A DNA stretch of 64,000 nucleotides from Halobacteriovorax sp. HLS (GCF_004006665.1 NZ_QOCL01000014.1:62001-126000); one strand, 5' to 3'. Numbered from the stretch's first letter, positions 19,328 to 29,264 are shown. Notes: generated by a model from the sequence alone, not told the origin. Program-made: numbers and translations.

Positions 19328-19840
19328 TTACTCATTGCTTAATACGACAAATTTATACTTTCCAAATCCAGCTGTTGCAGAAGTGTACATAAGCTTCTTG
19401 ATATAGCTATATTTGATTGTTTTATCTACAACAAGATTTACAACACCAGTGAACTTTTGGGCCTCTGGGGATGATTTTTCGATTTGCTTAATAAGCTCTT
19501 TCTTTTTTACGAGCTCATTGTATAGAGGAATAATTCTTCTTCCTGTTTGATCTTGGGAAAGCGAATCTTTCTTAGACTCTAGGACAATTTTATTATCAAC
19601 CCAGATCGTTGTAGGGGAGACTTGAACGATAATACCAGACGTATTTAGAGAAGATGACTCAGATGTTGGAAGTTCAATTCCTTTTGGAACAGTTAGAACA
19701 ACTCCTGAAGAGTTATAACTTTTTAAGAGAAAAACAAGTAGGATAACAAGTATATCTAATAGTGAAGTTATATCGAGATCCATAACGGCAGCTTTCTTTC
19801 TACCTCTTCCTCTTTGTGAATTTGAACGTGCTCTTCTCAT
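19328..19840 (-). CDS. TolR/ExbD-like proton-channel subunit (second), AglQ/AglS-type
   Basis: 170 residues. Basic N-terminus, then one transmembrane helix (about 24-40) carrying the motif DITSLLDILVILLVF. The Asp in this helix is the conserved proton-binding residue of the ExbD/TolR/MotB family. The periplasmic domain (about 50-165) has the ExbD-like fold length. Last gene of a three-gene minus-strand operon: TolQ-like, TolR-like, TolR-like. One TolQ with two TolR proteins, without TolA, TolB or Pal nearby, matches the AglR-AglQ-AglS motor of Myxococcus gliding better than Tol-Pal. It probably powers the machine encoded at 740-8945. Confidence 0.8.
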   Translation of the reverse strand: MRRARSNSQRGRGRKKAAVMDLDITSLLDILVILLVFLLKSYNSSGVVLTVPKGIELPTSESSSLNTSGIIVQVSPTTIWVDNKIVLESKKDSLSQDQTGRRIIPLYNELVKKKELIKQIEKSSPEAQKFTGVVNLVVDKTIKYSYIKKLMYTSATAGFGKYKFVVLSNE

Positions 19841-19843
19841 AAT

Positions 19844-20374
19844 TTAACTCTGGATATTTCCAAATACTATATTACTAAATAACTCTTTAATTCTAATGTC
19901 CGATCCATCTTTACCTGTAGTCCAGATGTCAGGGTCTGTATTTTTTAGAATTCTTACAGAGTCCATGATCTTAACGAGCTCTTCATATTGCAAATCTACG
20001 AGAGGCTCTAGAACGATGTCTTTTTCAGTTGCATTACTCTTTTTAAGTCCAATTAAATATGTTCTCAGAGCAACTAGATCATAATCACCATCACTATTTT
20101 TTCCGATACTCTTTCTCACTGAACCAGGAACACCTGTTAGGATTTGAATATTAGAGGCCCTTATCTTTAAGGTTAGGGCCAGAGGTGGCTTTTTATTCTT
20201 TGGTGGCTCTTGATTAGAAATAATTGGAACATCACTTTGAATTTCATGAATGTTTAAAAAACTTGCAGACATCAAAAGAAAGAAAATAAATATAAAAACC
20301 GCATCTAATATAGGAATTAGATTTGGTTTTTTTACTTCTTTTTTATTTTTTCTTCTACTTGGTGCTCTATACAC
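19844..20374 (-). CDS. TolR/ExbD-like proton-channel subunit (first), AglQ/AglS-type
   Basis: 176 residues, GTG start with an upstream GAGG. Lys/Arg-rich N-terminus, then one transmembrane helix with PILDAVFIFIFFLLM; the Asp is the conserved proton-carrying residue. The periplasmic domain follows from about residue 45. The spacing of three bases to the next gene and 30 bases to the TolQ-like gene shows a single operon. It differs clearly from the second TolR copy in the periplasmic part, which suggests a heterodimer or separate contacts with the Glt-type periplasmic proteins. The family assignment is secure; the partner assignment is inferred. Confidence 0.8.
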   Translation of the reverse strand: MYRAPSRRKNKKEVKKPNLIPILDAVFIFIFFLLMSASFLNIHEIQSDVPIISNQEPPKNKKPPLALTLKIRASNIQILTGVPGSVRKSIGKNSDGDYDLVALRTYLIGLKKSNATEKDIVLEPLVDLQYEELVKIMDSVRILKNTDPDIWTTGKDGSDIRIKELFSNIVFGNIQS

Positions 20375-20404
20375 TGTGACCTCTAAGCAATGAAGGGAAG
20401 AGAA

Positions 20405-21067
20405 TTATGAATTCTCTTCTTCTTTTCTTGTTCCTAATAAATCTAAAAGCTTCACTGAAAATTCATCAATCTCATTGATAATTTTCTCTGACTTAGCTGA
20501 TAAGAATGCATGTAGCATCATTACCGTTATAGCTGCTAGTAGACCTAGGAAAGTCGTGTTCATTGCTTTTGAAATACCAAGGGCAAGTAACTCTTGCTTT
20601 TGAGCTGGATCAGCTGAACCAACTGCCGTAAATGTTTCAATTAGACCTTGAATTGTTCCAAGTAGACCAAATAGAGTTGAGATATTTGCAATTAGTTGCA
20701 AGTAGTTCAATCTTAGTTCTACTTTTGGGATAACTTCAAGCGCTGTTGCATCGATGGCATTTTGCACTTGTGAAGTACTTTGGTTAGATCTTTTTAATCC
20801 ACTTTTTAATACTCTCGGTAGTGCAGCAACTGAGCCTGAACAAACTCTAATTGCACCTTGAATATCATTGGATAAGATATATCTTTGAAGCTCATTCATA
20901 AATGAAGGACCATCTACATCTAATTTAAAAGATAATTTTGAAAAACGTTCAATAGCAATTGCTACACCAATGGCCCAAATCAGCAGGATAACCCACATAA
21001 AGATTCCGCCACTTTGGATAAATTGGGCAATTCCATTCATTCCTGTCGATACTGCTGTTGCTTCCAT
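20405..21067 (-). CDS. TolQ/ExbB/MotA-like proton-channel protein, AglR-type
   Basis: 220 residues. Three transmembrane helices: about 19-37 (FMWVILLIWAIGVAIAIE), about 120-140 (with LFGLLGTIQGLIETF) and about 160-180. The central GLLGT...F motif and the cytoplasmic loop between the first and second helices are typical of TolQ/ExbB. First gene of the operon, with AAGGAG before the ATG. By family knowledge it forms the pentameric stator that uses the proton gradient with the two TolR-like partners. Which envelope process it drives is inferred from the Glt-type genes 10 kb away. Confidence 0.85.
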   Translation of the reverse strand: MEATAVSTGMNGIAQFIQSGGIFMWVILLIWAIGVAIAIERFSKLSFKLDVDGPSFMNELQRYILSNDIQGAIRVCSGSVAALPRVLKSGLKRSNQSTSQVQNAIDATALEVIPKVELRLNYLQLIANISTLFGLLGTIQGLIETFTAVGSADPAQKQELLALGISKAMNTTFLGLLAAITVMMLHAFLSAKSEKIINEIDEFSVKLLDLLGTRKEEENS

Positions 21068-21180
21068 AGAAACAAAACTCCTTGTTTATTCCAACTAGTT
21101 ATAATTACATTGTAGTTGAAAAATGCGCTAAGGATTAAATTTCATTTCTTGGGCAAATACTGCCGTAAAGTGTATGAATG

Positions 21181-21765
21181 CTAGTTATAATGCTCTGGGA
21201 AGAGCTCTCTTTCTATGCCTTCAATAAAGTTGTGAATTATTTTTATATGTATTTCTTGAATTCTGTCAGTCAGTTTTGACTCAACAATAATTGATATATC
21301 AACTAGGTCTTTAAGCTTTCCACCATCTTTACCAAGAAGACCAATCGTTGTTACGCCTCTTGCTTTGGCTTCATTAACTGCATTGATTACGTTAGCAGAG
21401 TTTCCACTCGTTGAGATTGCTAGTAATGAATCACCTTTTTGTCCAAAGGCCTCAACCATTTTTGCAAAAATTTGATCGTAACCAAAATCGTTACCAACAC
21501 AACTCATATGGCTAGGGTCACTAAATGACATCGCAGCAAGTGCTCTTCTATCTTTTCTATATCTTCCAGTAAGTTCTTCAGCAAAATGCATTGAATCACA
21601 TAGTGAGCCACCATTTCCACAACTATAAATTCTGCCACCATTATTTAAAGTCGCGATGAAAGTTTTAATCGCACTTTCCATGGCCGCAATATTAGTTTCA
21701 TTTTCAATAAATCTCTCGAGAGTATTTTTTGCATCTAAGAGAGAATCTTTTATAAATGTAGACAT
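21181..21765 (-). CDS. gmhA: Phosphoheptose isomerase (sedoheptulose-7-phosphate isomerase)
   Basis: 194 residues, the usual GmhA length. SIS-domain motifs are intact: SCGNGGSLCDSMHFAEEL (about 48-65), GNDFGYDQIF, and STSGNSANV (about 118-126), followed by the helix EIHIKIIHNFIEGIE that supplies catalytic Glu/His. It converts sedoheptulose 7-phosphate to D-glycero-manno-heptose 7-phosphate for the LPS inner core. AGGAG is six bases before the ATG. It follows trxA on the same strand after an intrinsic terminator and so probably has its own promoter. A second, more divergent SIS protein lies at 58671-59309. Confidence 0.9.
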   Translation of the reverse strand: MSTFIKDSLLDAKNTLERFIENETNIAAMESAIKTFIATLNNGGRIYSCGNGGSLCDSMHFAEELTGRYRKDRRALAAMSFSDPSHMSCVGNDFGYDQIFAKMVEAFGQKGDSLLAISTSGNSANVINAVNEAKARGVTTIGLLGKDGGKLKDLVDISIIVESKLTDRIQEIHIKIIHNFIEGIERELFPEHYN

Positions 21766-21776
21766 GGAGTGCTCCT

Positions 21777-21805
21777 AAAAAAAAAGCGGAAGATAACTTC
21801 CGCTT
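21777..21805 (-). terminator. Intrinsic terminator of trxA
   Basis: A nine-bp stem AAGCGGAAG/CTTCCGCTT with loop of four bases. On the minus strand it is followed by a run of Ts, 34 bp after the trxA stop and just before gmhA. Confidence 0.9.
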
Positions 21806-21838
21806 ATACTTGAGATATAACTTTTGTATTCTATCAAA

Positions 21839-22162
21839 TTAAGATAGTTCTTCCAAAGTCTTTTTAATCTCTTCTTTACCTTGAAGACCAACAAGTGTTT
21901 TAGCTGGCTCACCATTTTTAAAGAAGATCATAGTTGGGATACCACGGATACCGTACTTTTGAGCTAGGTCTCCATTCTCATCAACATTAACTTTTAAAAT
22001 TTTAGCGTTCTCACCGATTTCTCCAGCAACTTCGTCTAGAACTGGTCCAAGTGTTCTACATGGTCCACACCACTCTGCCCAAAAGTCTACTAGAACTGGT
22101 TTGTCAGAGTTAATAACATCAGTGTCAAAGCTAGCTTGATCTGTTTTTCCTACGTTACTCAT
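21839..22162 (-). CDS. trxA: Thioredoxin
   Basis: 107 residues, full-length thioredoxin. Active site WCGPC at residues 31-35 (Cys32, Cys35), the buried Asp26, and the cis-Pro loop GIRGIPT (about 71-77) are all present, with no signal peptide, so it is cytoplasmic. It reduces protein disulfides with electrons from thioredoxin reductase, which is not in this window. GGAG precedes the ATG. A strong terminator follows at 21777-21805, so it is monocistronic. Confidence 0.97.
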   Translation of the reverse strand: MSNVGKTDQASFDTDVINSDKPVLVDFWAEWCGPCRTLGPVLDEVAGEIGENAKILKVNVDENGDLAQKYGIRGIPTMIFFKNGEPAKTLVGLQGKEEIKKTLEELS

Positions 22163-22238
22163 ATTCTTTCTCCTGCAAGTTTCTTAAATATTTGAACCTA
22201 TAGTTCTATCTTATTAGTGAATACTTGTATAGATGTGT

Positions 22239-22244
22239 TATAAT
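22239..22244 (+). promoter_or_regulatory. Extended -10 element (TGTTATAAT)
   Basis: TGnTATAAT at 22236-22244 is a consensus extended -10. The transcript would start near 22251 and run into the RDD gene at 22322. No convincing -35 is seen at 17 bp. Confidence 0.45.
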
Positions 22245-22309
22245 GAAGCATTGAGTCTATGTTGAACAATAGCAAATAATTCCATGTGTTTCTTAAGAAA
22301 TCAATAGGA

Positions 22310-22315
22310 TACAAT
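22310..22315 (+). promoter_or_regulatory. TACAAT six bases before the RDD-gene ATG: leaderless promoter candidate
   Basis: TACAAT (22310-22315) is separated from the ATG at 22322 by exactly six bases. AGGA at 22306-22309 overlaps it but is 12 bases from the ATG, too far for an efficient RBS. Confidence 0.35.
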
Positions 22316-22321
22316 AGCTCT

Positions 22322-22819
22322 ATGGATAGAAAATATTTACTAAAATCTTCGATAAAAGTTGCGAGAATATCTCGCTTAGTTGCTAAAGCAATTGATTTGT
22401 TTATCGTAATGATTTTATCTGTTTTCTTTTATCCTGTAGGTATAATCTTGGCCCTTGTCTATATTGCTGTCTCAGATAGTCTGCAAAATGGTCAAAGTGT
22501 TGGAAAGAAGTTTATGGGCTTCGCCGTTATCTCTCTTGAGGACGGGACTCCTTGTAGTTTAAAGCAGTCAGTCATAAGAAATTTACCTTTTCTCATACCG
22601 TTATTTTTTGCGATTATTCCTTTTTGGGGATGGATCTTTGCTATCTTACTAGGAATTCCTCTTACAATTTTAGAAATATATCTTCTTCACAAGCTAGACT
22701 CAGGTCATAGGCTAGGAGATGTAATGGCCGATACTTCAGTTATGGCAAATGATGGCACTGCTGAGCAAATTAAAAAAAGAAAGGATAGTTGGTTTGACCC
22801 TGATGGCCAAATGACTTAG
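22322..22819 (+). CDS. RDD-family membrane protein
   Basis: 165 residues from the ATG at 22322; the GTG at 22286 would add a non-hydrophobic tail and is less likely. RDD features: Arg-rich start (RISRLVAKAIDLFIV with the typical R...A..ID), three hydrophobic helices at about 22-50, 85-105 and 105-128, and the conserved GQSVGKKFMG segment. The C-terminal tail is polar (about 135-165). The family is widespread and mostly uncharacterised; some members are linked to sodium/proton exchange. It lies just upstream of polA, with 57 bp between them. Confidence 0.75.
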   Translation: MDRKYLLKSSIKVARISRLVAKAIDLFIVMILSVFFYPVGIILALVYIAVSDSLQNGQSVGKKFMGFAVISLEDGTPCSLKQSVIRNLPFLIPLFFAIIPFWGWIFAILLGIPLTILEIYLLHKLDSGHRLGDVMADTSVMANDGTAEQIKKRKDSWFDPDGQMT

Positions 22820-22876
22820 TTCCTTTTCAACTCTTTAAATTCTAGGTACATTTGACTCTCAAATTTGGGAGTTTTC

Positions 22877-25525
22877 ATGTCAAAAAATAGATTAATCATC
22901 GTCGATATCAGTAGTTTTATTTTCAGGGCCTTTTATGCAATTCGAGTCCTTCATTCTCCAGAGGGTGTGCCTGTAAATGCCGTTCACGGTGTTCTATCAA
23001 TGCTTTTAAAGCTTCTTTCAAAATACCAACCGACTCATATACTTATGGCCAGAGATACAAGTGGTGGTTCATTTCGTAATGAATTATACGATCAGTATAA
23101 GGCCAACAGATCAGCGCCTCCGGAAGATCTTATTCCTCAATTCGATTTAATTAAACAACTATTAGATCATATGGGACTACCTAGTAGTACTGTTGACGGT
23201 GTTGAGGCCGATGATTTAATTGGTTCTGCTTGCGTTCAGTGGAAAGATGAATTTGATGAAATTCTCATTGCTTCAGGTGATAAAGACTTAATGCAATTTA
23301 TTGGTGGAAATATAAAAATGCTAGATACGATGAAAGATAAAATCTTTGATCGTGAAGGCGTATTTGAAAAGATGGGTGTTTACCCTGAGCAGATTGTTGA
23401 TTATCTCTCTATGGTTGGAGATGCTTCAGATAATATTCCTGGAATGAAAGGAATTGGAGCAAAGGGAGCGGCTAAGCTTTTAGAAGAGCATGGATCTTTA
23501 GATAAGTGTATTGAACTTAAAGACACTTTCAAAGGTAAAAAGCTAACGAGTGCCTTTAGTGAATATCTTGAAGATGGACTTCTCTCAAAAAGTCTTGTGC
23601 AAATAAAAGTAGATGTAGACTTAGGACTTAGTCCACAAGAGAGTCAGTTCTCATTCTATCCTGAGGATTCACTTTTTACATTTCTAAAAGGCCTTGGCTT
23701 TAAATCTGCTCTTTTAAAACTTGAAGATATGAAATTTGCTCATCATCAAGCACAGCAAGGTGGTCAGTTTGTAGCAACTGATCCTGAGGTTAAGATAGAA
23801 ATAGCGCCACTTGATGATAGCGTTATTATTCAGCTTGAAGCTTCTAAAATTGTTGGAATTGATTTCCAATTTTCTAGTAATAATCCACATGATTTAGAGG
23901 TGCTTGCCCTGTCAGCATCTATTGAAAATAATAAGGCCTTTCACGTTAAAGGCCCAGATGCGAATGAGTTGGCCATTAAATTATTAAGTAGTTCTCAACT
24001 AAATTTGGCAACAGTTGATTATAAGAGCGTTTTATACTTTTCATTCTTAAATGAGTTTGAAATCAATGCAGTCATTTTCGATTCAGTACAGGCCCAATTT
24101 GTATGTAACCCAGGTGAGAAGAATACTCTAGAGTATCTAAGTGAGAAATATACTGGCTCTGGGGTTGAAGGTTTTGATAAGAAAATGGCAACAGTTCAAG
24201 AAAATGACGATGAAACAATTTCGAAAGTAAGTGCATCGCGCGCTCATGCTCTTTTTAGAATACATAAACTTCAAGAAGAAGAACTATTAGAAAAAGAACT
24301 GATGAACTTATATACAGATATTGATAATAGGTTAACTCCAGTTCTTGCAAAGATGGAATATACTGGTGTTCATATTAATGATAACTTTTTTCAAGAATAT
24401 GAAAAAGAATTACAAATAAAAATCGATGATATTCAACAAAAGATTAATGAATTTAGTGAAAAACCTGTAAATATAAATTCTCCTAAACAAGTTGGTGCTT
24501 TCTTATTTGATGAGTTGGGACTGCCTGTAGGGAAGAAGACTAAAACAGGCTATTCTACTGACTCATCAGTCTTAGAAGATCTCGCGTCGAAAAATATAAG
24601 TGAAGTGCCTGCTTTAATACTAGAGTACCGTGAAGTTGGAAAGCTTCAGTCAACTTATGTAAAAGCAATTCCTTTATTGAAAAATAGTGTTACGGGTAGA
24701 ATTCATACTCACTTGAATCAAAATATTGCTGCAACAGGAAGACTTTCTTCCACAGATCCGAACCTTCAAAATATTCCAATACGTTCTGAAAACGGAAGAA
24801 GGATAAGAAAAGGTTTTATTGCGGGTCCTGGAAAGCTTCTCTTGGCAGCAGATTATTCTCAGGTAGAACTAAGGCTCTTAGCACATTTTTCAAAAGATAA
24901 AACAATGATTGAGGCCTTTAAAAAAGGAATTGATATCCATAAGAGAACAGCTTCAGAGATAATGGGGGTTCCTCTTGAGGATGTTCAGTCATCTGATCGT
25001 TCTAAGGCCAAGGCCGTAAACTTCGGCTTAATGTATGGACAATCATCTTTTGGTTTAGCTTCGGCGCTAAAAATCTCTCGAAAAGAGGCCAAAGACTATA
25101 TAACAAATTACTTTGAAAGATTTTCAAGAGTAAAAGCTTATTTAGATGAATTAAAAGAAGAGTGTGAAAAGACGGGCTACTCAATTACTCTTAAGGGAAG
25201 AAAGAGATACCTCGCAGATATTCATTCTACTAATAGAACAATTAAGGCAAATGCTGAGCGTATTGCTATCAATAGTCCTATTCAAGGGACTGCCGCAGAT
25301 ATTATAAAAATTGCGATGATCAATATTCAAGCAATAATGGAAAAAGAAAACTTAAAGTCTAAGATGATTCTTCAAGTTCACGATGAACTTATATTTGAAG
25401 TAGTTGAAGAAGAACTAGAACAGATGAAGACGATTCTTAAAGAGGGGATGGAGAATGTCGTTTCTCTAGAAGTTCCGCTTGATGTTGATATGGGAATTGG
25501 TGTTAACTGGTACGATCTAAAATAA
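22877..25525 (+). CDS. polA: DNA polymerase I
   Basis: 882 residues from the ATG at 22877 (GGGAG five bases upstream; the TTG at 22865 is rejected). Order: 5'-3' exonuclease (about 1-290), a 3'-5' exonuclease-like domain (about 310-480), and the polymerase (about 490-882) with motif A DYSQVELRLLAHFS, motif B RSKAKAVNFGLMYGQ and motif C QVHDELIFEV. It fills gaps and removes RNA primers and damaged strands. In the proofreading domain the ExoI site reads IDFQF, Gln where Glu is needed, and the ExoIII Tyr/Asp pair is not recognisable (SASRAHALFRIH), so proofreading is probably lost, as in Taq and Bst polymerases. Confidence 0.97.
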   Translation: MSKNRLIIVDISSFIFRAFYAIRVLHSPEGVPVNAVHGVLSMLLKLLSKYQPTHILMARDTSGGSFRNELYDQYKANRSAPPEDLIPQFDLIKQLLDHMGLPSSTVDGVEADDLIGSACVQWKDEFDEILIASGDKDLMQFIGGNIKMLDTMKDKIFDREGVFEKMGVYPEQIVDYLSMVGDASDNIPGMKGIGAKGAAKLLEEHGSLDKCIELKDTFKGKKLTSAFSEYLEDGLLSKSLVQIKVDVDLGLSPQESQFSFYPEDSLFTFLKGLGFKSALLKLEDMKFAHHQAQQGGQFVATDPEVKIEIAPLDDSVIIQLEASKIVGIDFQFSSNNPHDLEVLALSASIENNKAFHVKGPDANELAIKLLSSSQLNLATVDYKSVLYFSFLNEFEINAVIFDSVQAQFVCNPGEKNTLEYLSEKYTGSGVEGFDKKMATVQENDDETISKVSASRAHALFRIHKLQEEELLEKELMNLYTDIDNRLTPVLAKMEYTGVHINDNFFQEYEKELQIKIDDIQQKINEFSEKPVNINSPKQVGAFLFDELGLPVGKKTKTGYSTDSSVLEDLASKNISEVPALILEYREVGKLQSTYVKAIPLLKNSVTGRIHTHLNQNIAATGRLSSTDPNLQNIPIRSENGRRIRKGFIAGPGKLLLAADYSQVELRLLAHFSKDKTMIEAFKKGIDIHKRTASEIMGVPLEDVQSSDRSKAKAVNFGLMYGQSSFGLASALKISRKEAKDYITNYFERFSRVKAYLDELKEECEKTGYSITLKGRKRYLADIHSTNRTIKANAERIAINSPIQGTAADIIKIAMINIQAIMEKENLKSKMILQVHDELIFEVVEEELEQMKTILKEGMENVVSLEVPLDVDMGIGVNWYDLK

Positions 25526-25568
25526 AAAAAATCCACTACCCAAGGTCTAGAAAGGTAGTGGACTTTAT
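25523..25568. terminator. Bidirectional terminator between polA and the histidine kinase
   Basis: TCCACTACC (25532-25540) pairs with GGTAGTGGA (25554-25562), nine bp. The eight As to the left become a T-run for the minus-strand kinase gene. The right side is only moderately T-rich for polA. Confidence 0.8.
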
Positions 25569-25588
25569 AAAGCTTTCATCTGTATTTA

Positions 25589-26716
25589 TTAAGCAGATGT
25601 AAGCTCTTTAAATTGATAGTCTTGGCTTTCTATTTCGGAATTACTCTTTTTCTTTTTTAACAGGCATTCAATCTTTTCAAATATTTTTTTATCATCAAAG
25701 TGAGAGTAATTAATAATATCTTCAATTTGATACTTATTTAATTCTTCAATGTCGTCAGATTCAGTTATATATAAAATTTTAGGAATTTTATTATAGCTAC
25801 TTTCCGAATTAACAATTTTTAACCATTCAAGAGAGCTCATATCCTTAAACTCTTTACCTATAAGAATACAGTGTGGAGAGTCTCTATAAATTAAATTAAG
25901 AGCAGCATCTCCATACTCACAAGTTATAGTATTAGCACCAATTCCATTTAGAAAGTCTTTCCATATTCCTAACTCCATTGGAGATTTTGAAACAACGAGT
26001 ATTTTCTTTCCTGAAATGGCAGTTGAAGAATGATTGATTTTTTCACTTTCGCTAATGATCTTGATTCGCTGATTAATAACTTCGAGATCATTTTCTAGTT
26101 TGTACTTTAACTTACAACAAGTTCCAAGATCCTCTATCGAGCTCCATTCAACTGAACCACCAAGCTCTTGAACCATTGATCTAATAACCTGAGTTCCTTG
26201 CCCGTGTCCTTCTCCGTCTTGTGAAGTGTAGCCAAAACCTATTCTTTCAAGAACGTCTCTATTCATTCCGGCGCCATTATCTTTGATATTTAACTGAAGA
26301 TGACTTTCTTTAAGTTTGTACTCTATGAGTATTCGTGTTGCTCCAGCATTTTTGGCATTTTCAATGCAATTACAAAGAATACGATCATTAGAGTAAGAAT
26401 TTAGATTAACCCATGCATCTGTCTCGATGTCATTTCTATACTCTATTTCAATGTCGTATAGAGAGCTTAGAGATTGTATTTTGAAAAATTCATTTTCTTT
26501 AATAGTTAAAATATTTTCTAATGGAAGTTTTCTTTTTACAGTGGAAGACTTCTCTTTTAATAGAGACAAAAGCTTAACACTTTCTTCTATTGAAGATTTT
26601 AATCTAATAATATCTTTGTGATCCTTTCCAAGAAGATTAGAAAGATTTCTGTTAATTGCTTTTGAGATAGCTAATTTATTTGCGATGTCGTGAATGATAC
26701 CTTTTAGGTTTTCCAT
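25589..26716 (-). CDS. Cytoplasmic histidine kinase with a degenerate receiver domain
   Basis: 375 residues, no transmembrane segment or N-terminal sensor domain. It begins with the phosphoacceptor box (GIIHDIANKLA, His9). The ATPase domain (about 100-215) has the N box ENAKNAG, G1 DNGAGM and G2 GEGHGQGTQ. Residues about 240-355 look like a receiver fold (KKILVVSKSPMELGIW...) but lack the acidic pocket: Asp pairs are replaced by SKS, and the phosphorylated Asp position reads ILIGKEF. It is thus a kinase fused to a pseudo-receiver, perhaps used for binding rather than phosphotransfer. Its cognate regulator is not adjacent. Input must come from another protein. Confidence 0.8.
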   Translation of the reverse strand: MENLKGIIHDIANKLAISKAINRNLSNLLGKDHKDIIRLKSSIEESVKLLSLLKEKSSTVKRKLPLENILTIKENEFFKIQSLSSLYDIEIEYRNDIETDAWVNLNSYSNDRILCNCIENAKNAGATRILIEYKLKESHLQLNIKDNGAGMNRDVLERIGFGYTSQDGEGHGQGTQVIRSMVQELGGSVEWSSIEDLGTCCKLKYKLENDLEVINQRIKIISESEKINHSSTAISGKKILVVSKSPMELGIWKDFLNGIGANTITCEYGDAALNLIYRDSPHCILIGKEFKDMSSLEWLKIVNSESSYNKIPKILYITESDDIEELNKYQIEDIINYSHFDDKKIFEKIECLLKKKKSNSEIESQDYQFKELTSA

Positions 26717-27092
26717 AGATTACTCTTGTTACAATCGTTGTAGTGCTTGGTCTTCATGACCAGTAATTTAGAGATAGTTTATACAATTGAAGTGGATGTT
26801 TAACTTAATTTAATATAAATTAATTTTGTGGAAGAGGCTTCCAAACTTAAGCTTATTTACATTTGTTTGCGTCAGAAAAACGGAATCGCCGACAGATCGA
26901 TAAGAACGTTGTCTAGAATGTTGGAGCAAATTTCTAAATTTCTATTTTGAATCCCGATCTATTAAGTACCTCTTAGGCCTAAGAAAAATATATTTTTAAA
27001 AAATGACCTCGAAAAAAGCTAGAATTAGTGGGGTTTTACGGCCTTTGTCATAAATCTTGCGTTGCGTTTTTGTATGTGTTTACAACGCTTTA

Positions 27093-27115
27093 AGTGACTA
27101 AGTGTTAGTCTCACT
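27093..27115. promoter_or_regulatory. Imperfect inverted repeat upstream of groES (operator-like)
   Basis: AGTGACTAA (27093-27101) faces TTAGTCTCACT (27105-27115), symmetric except for two extra bases, about 33 bp before the TTGACA of the groE promoter. It is not the CIRCE element (TTAGCACTC-N9-GAGTGCTAA) bound by HrcA. It could be the site of another heat-shock or stress regulator. Confidence 0.35.
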
Positions 27116-27147
27116 AAAATATTTGAAATAATTTTGACGATACACCC

Positions 27148-27172
27148 TTGACAGTGGTTCAATCGCTATTAT
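27148..27172 (+). promoter_or_regulatory. groES-groEL promoter candidate
   Basis: TTGACA (27148-27153), within CCCTTGACA, is followed after 13 bp by TATTAT (27167-27172). This spacing is too short for sigma70 (about 17) but is in the range used by sigma32-type heat-shock promoters (CTTGAA, 13-15 bp). The -10 is not the E. coli CCCCAT type. It lies 60 bp before the ATG. Confidence 0.45.
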
Positions 27173-27232
27173 TTTTGACTAGTAAATTTAATAAAAACAA
27201 ATAATTAAAGATATGAACCTTAAGGAGGAACT

Positions 27233-27520
27233 ATGCAAGTAAGACCACTACAAGACAGAGTGTTAGTGAAAAGACTAGGTGAAGAAACTAAGACTGCTGG
27301 TGGAATTATTATTCCAGACAACCATGCTGAAAAGCCAATTCAAGGTGAAGTTATTTCTGTTGGTCCAGGTTATAGAAACCAAGATGGATCTTTTAGAGCA
27401 CTTGAAGTTAAGGCCGGAGATAAAGTTCTTTTCGGAAAGTATGCTGGAACAGATGTAAAAGTAGAAGGAAACGACTTTCTTATAATGAAAGAAGATGACC
27501 TACTTGGTGTTTTACAATAA
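27233..27520 (+). CDS. groES: Co-chaperonin GroES
   Basis: 95 residues, the standard length. Starts [15 protein letters not shown] and contains the mobile-loop region ([19 protein letters not shown], about residues 17-35) that binds GroEL, and the typical GPG (VGPGYRN). It caps the GroEL cavity in the ATP cycle. AAGGAGG lies four bases before the ATG, the strongest RBS in the window, as expected for a highly expressed gene. groEL follows 29 bp later in the same operon. Confidence 0.98.
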   Translation: MQVRPLQDRVLVKRLGEETKTAGGIIIPDNHAEKPIQGEVISVGPGYRNQDGSFRALEVKAGDKVLFGKYAGTDVKVEGNDFLIMKEDDLLGVLQ

Positions 27521-27531
27521 TTAAAATTTAA

Positions 27532-29196
<1,665 letters not shown>

Positions 29197-29223
29197 TTCA
29201 TTACTAAATTTTATCTAAATAAG

Positions 29224-29248
29224 GGGCCACTTCTGTGGCCCTTTTTTT
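29224..29248 (+). terminator. Intrinsic terminator of groES-groEL
   Basis: GGGCCAC/GTGGCCC stem with a four-base loop followed by seven Ts, 27 bp after the groEL stop. Confidence 0.95.
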
Positions 29249-29264
29249 CGGAGAGATGTGATTT

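Larger units (their letters stand above)
26717..27232. other. 516-bp gene-free stretch upstream of groES
   Basis: No ORF of note. It contains small dyads: TACAATCGTTGTA (26730-26742) and TGGTC/GACCA (about 26749-26763) near the kinase start, GCGTTG (27059-27064) facing CAACGC (27083-27088), and the larger imperfect repeat at 27093-27115. The groE promoter lies at the right end. The stretch is long for this compact sequence, so more regulation or a small RNA may be hidden here. Confidence 0.5.

Noticed and set aside
19328-21067. Tol-Pal system
   Set aside because: There are two TolR-like proteins and no TolA, TolB or Pal. An Agl-type motor agrees better with the nearby Glt-type operon.
27093-27115. 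CIRCE element at groES
   Set aside because: The half sites are AGTGACTAA/TTAGTCTCACT, not TTAGCACTC/GAGTGCTAA, and the spacer is 3 rather than 9 bp.
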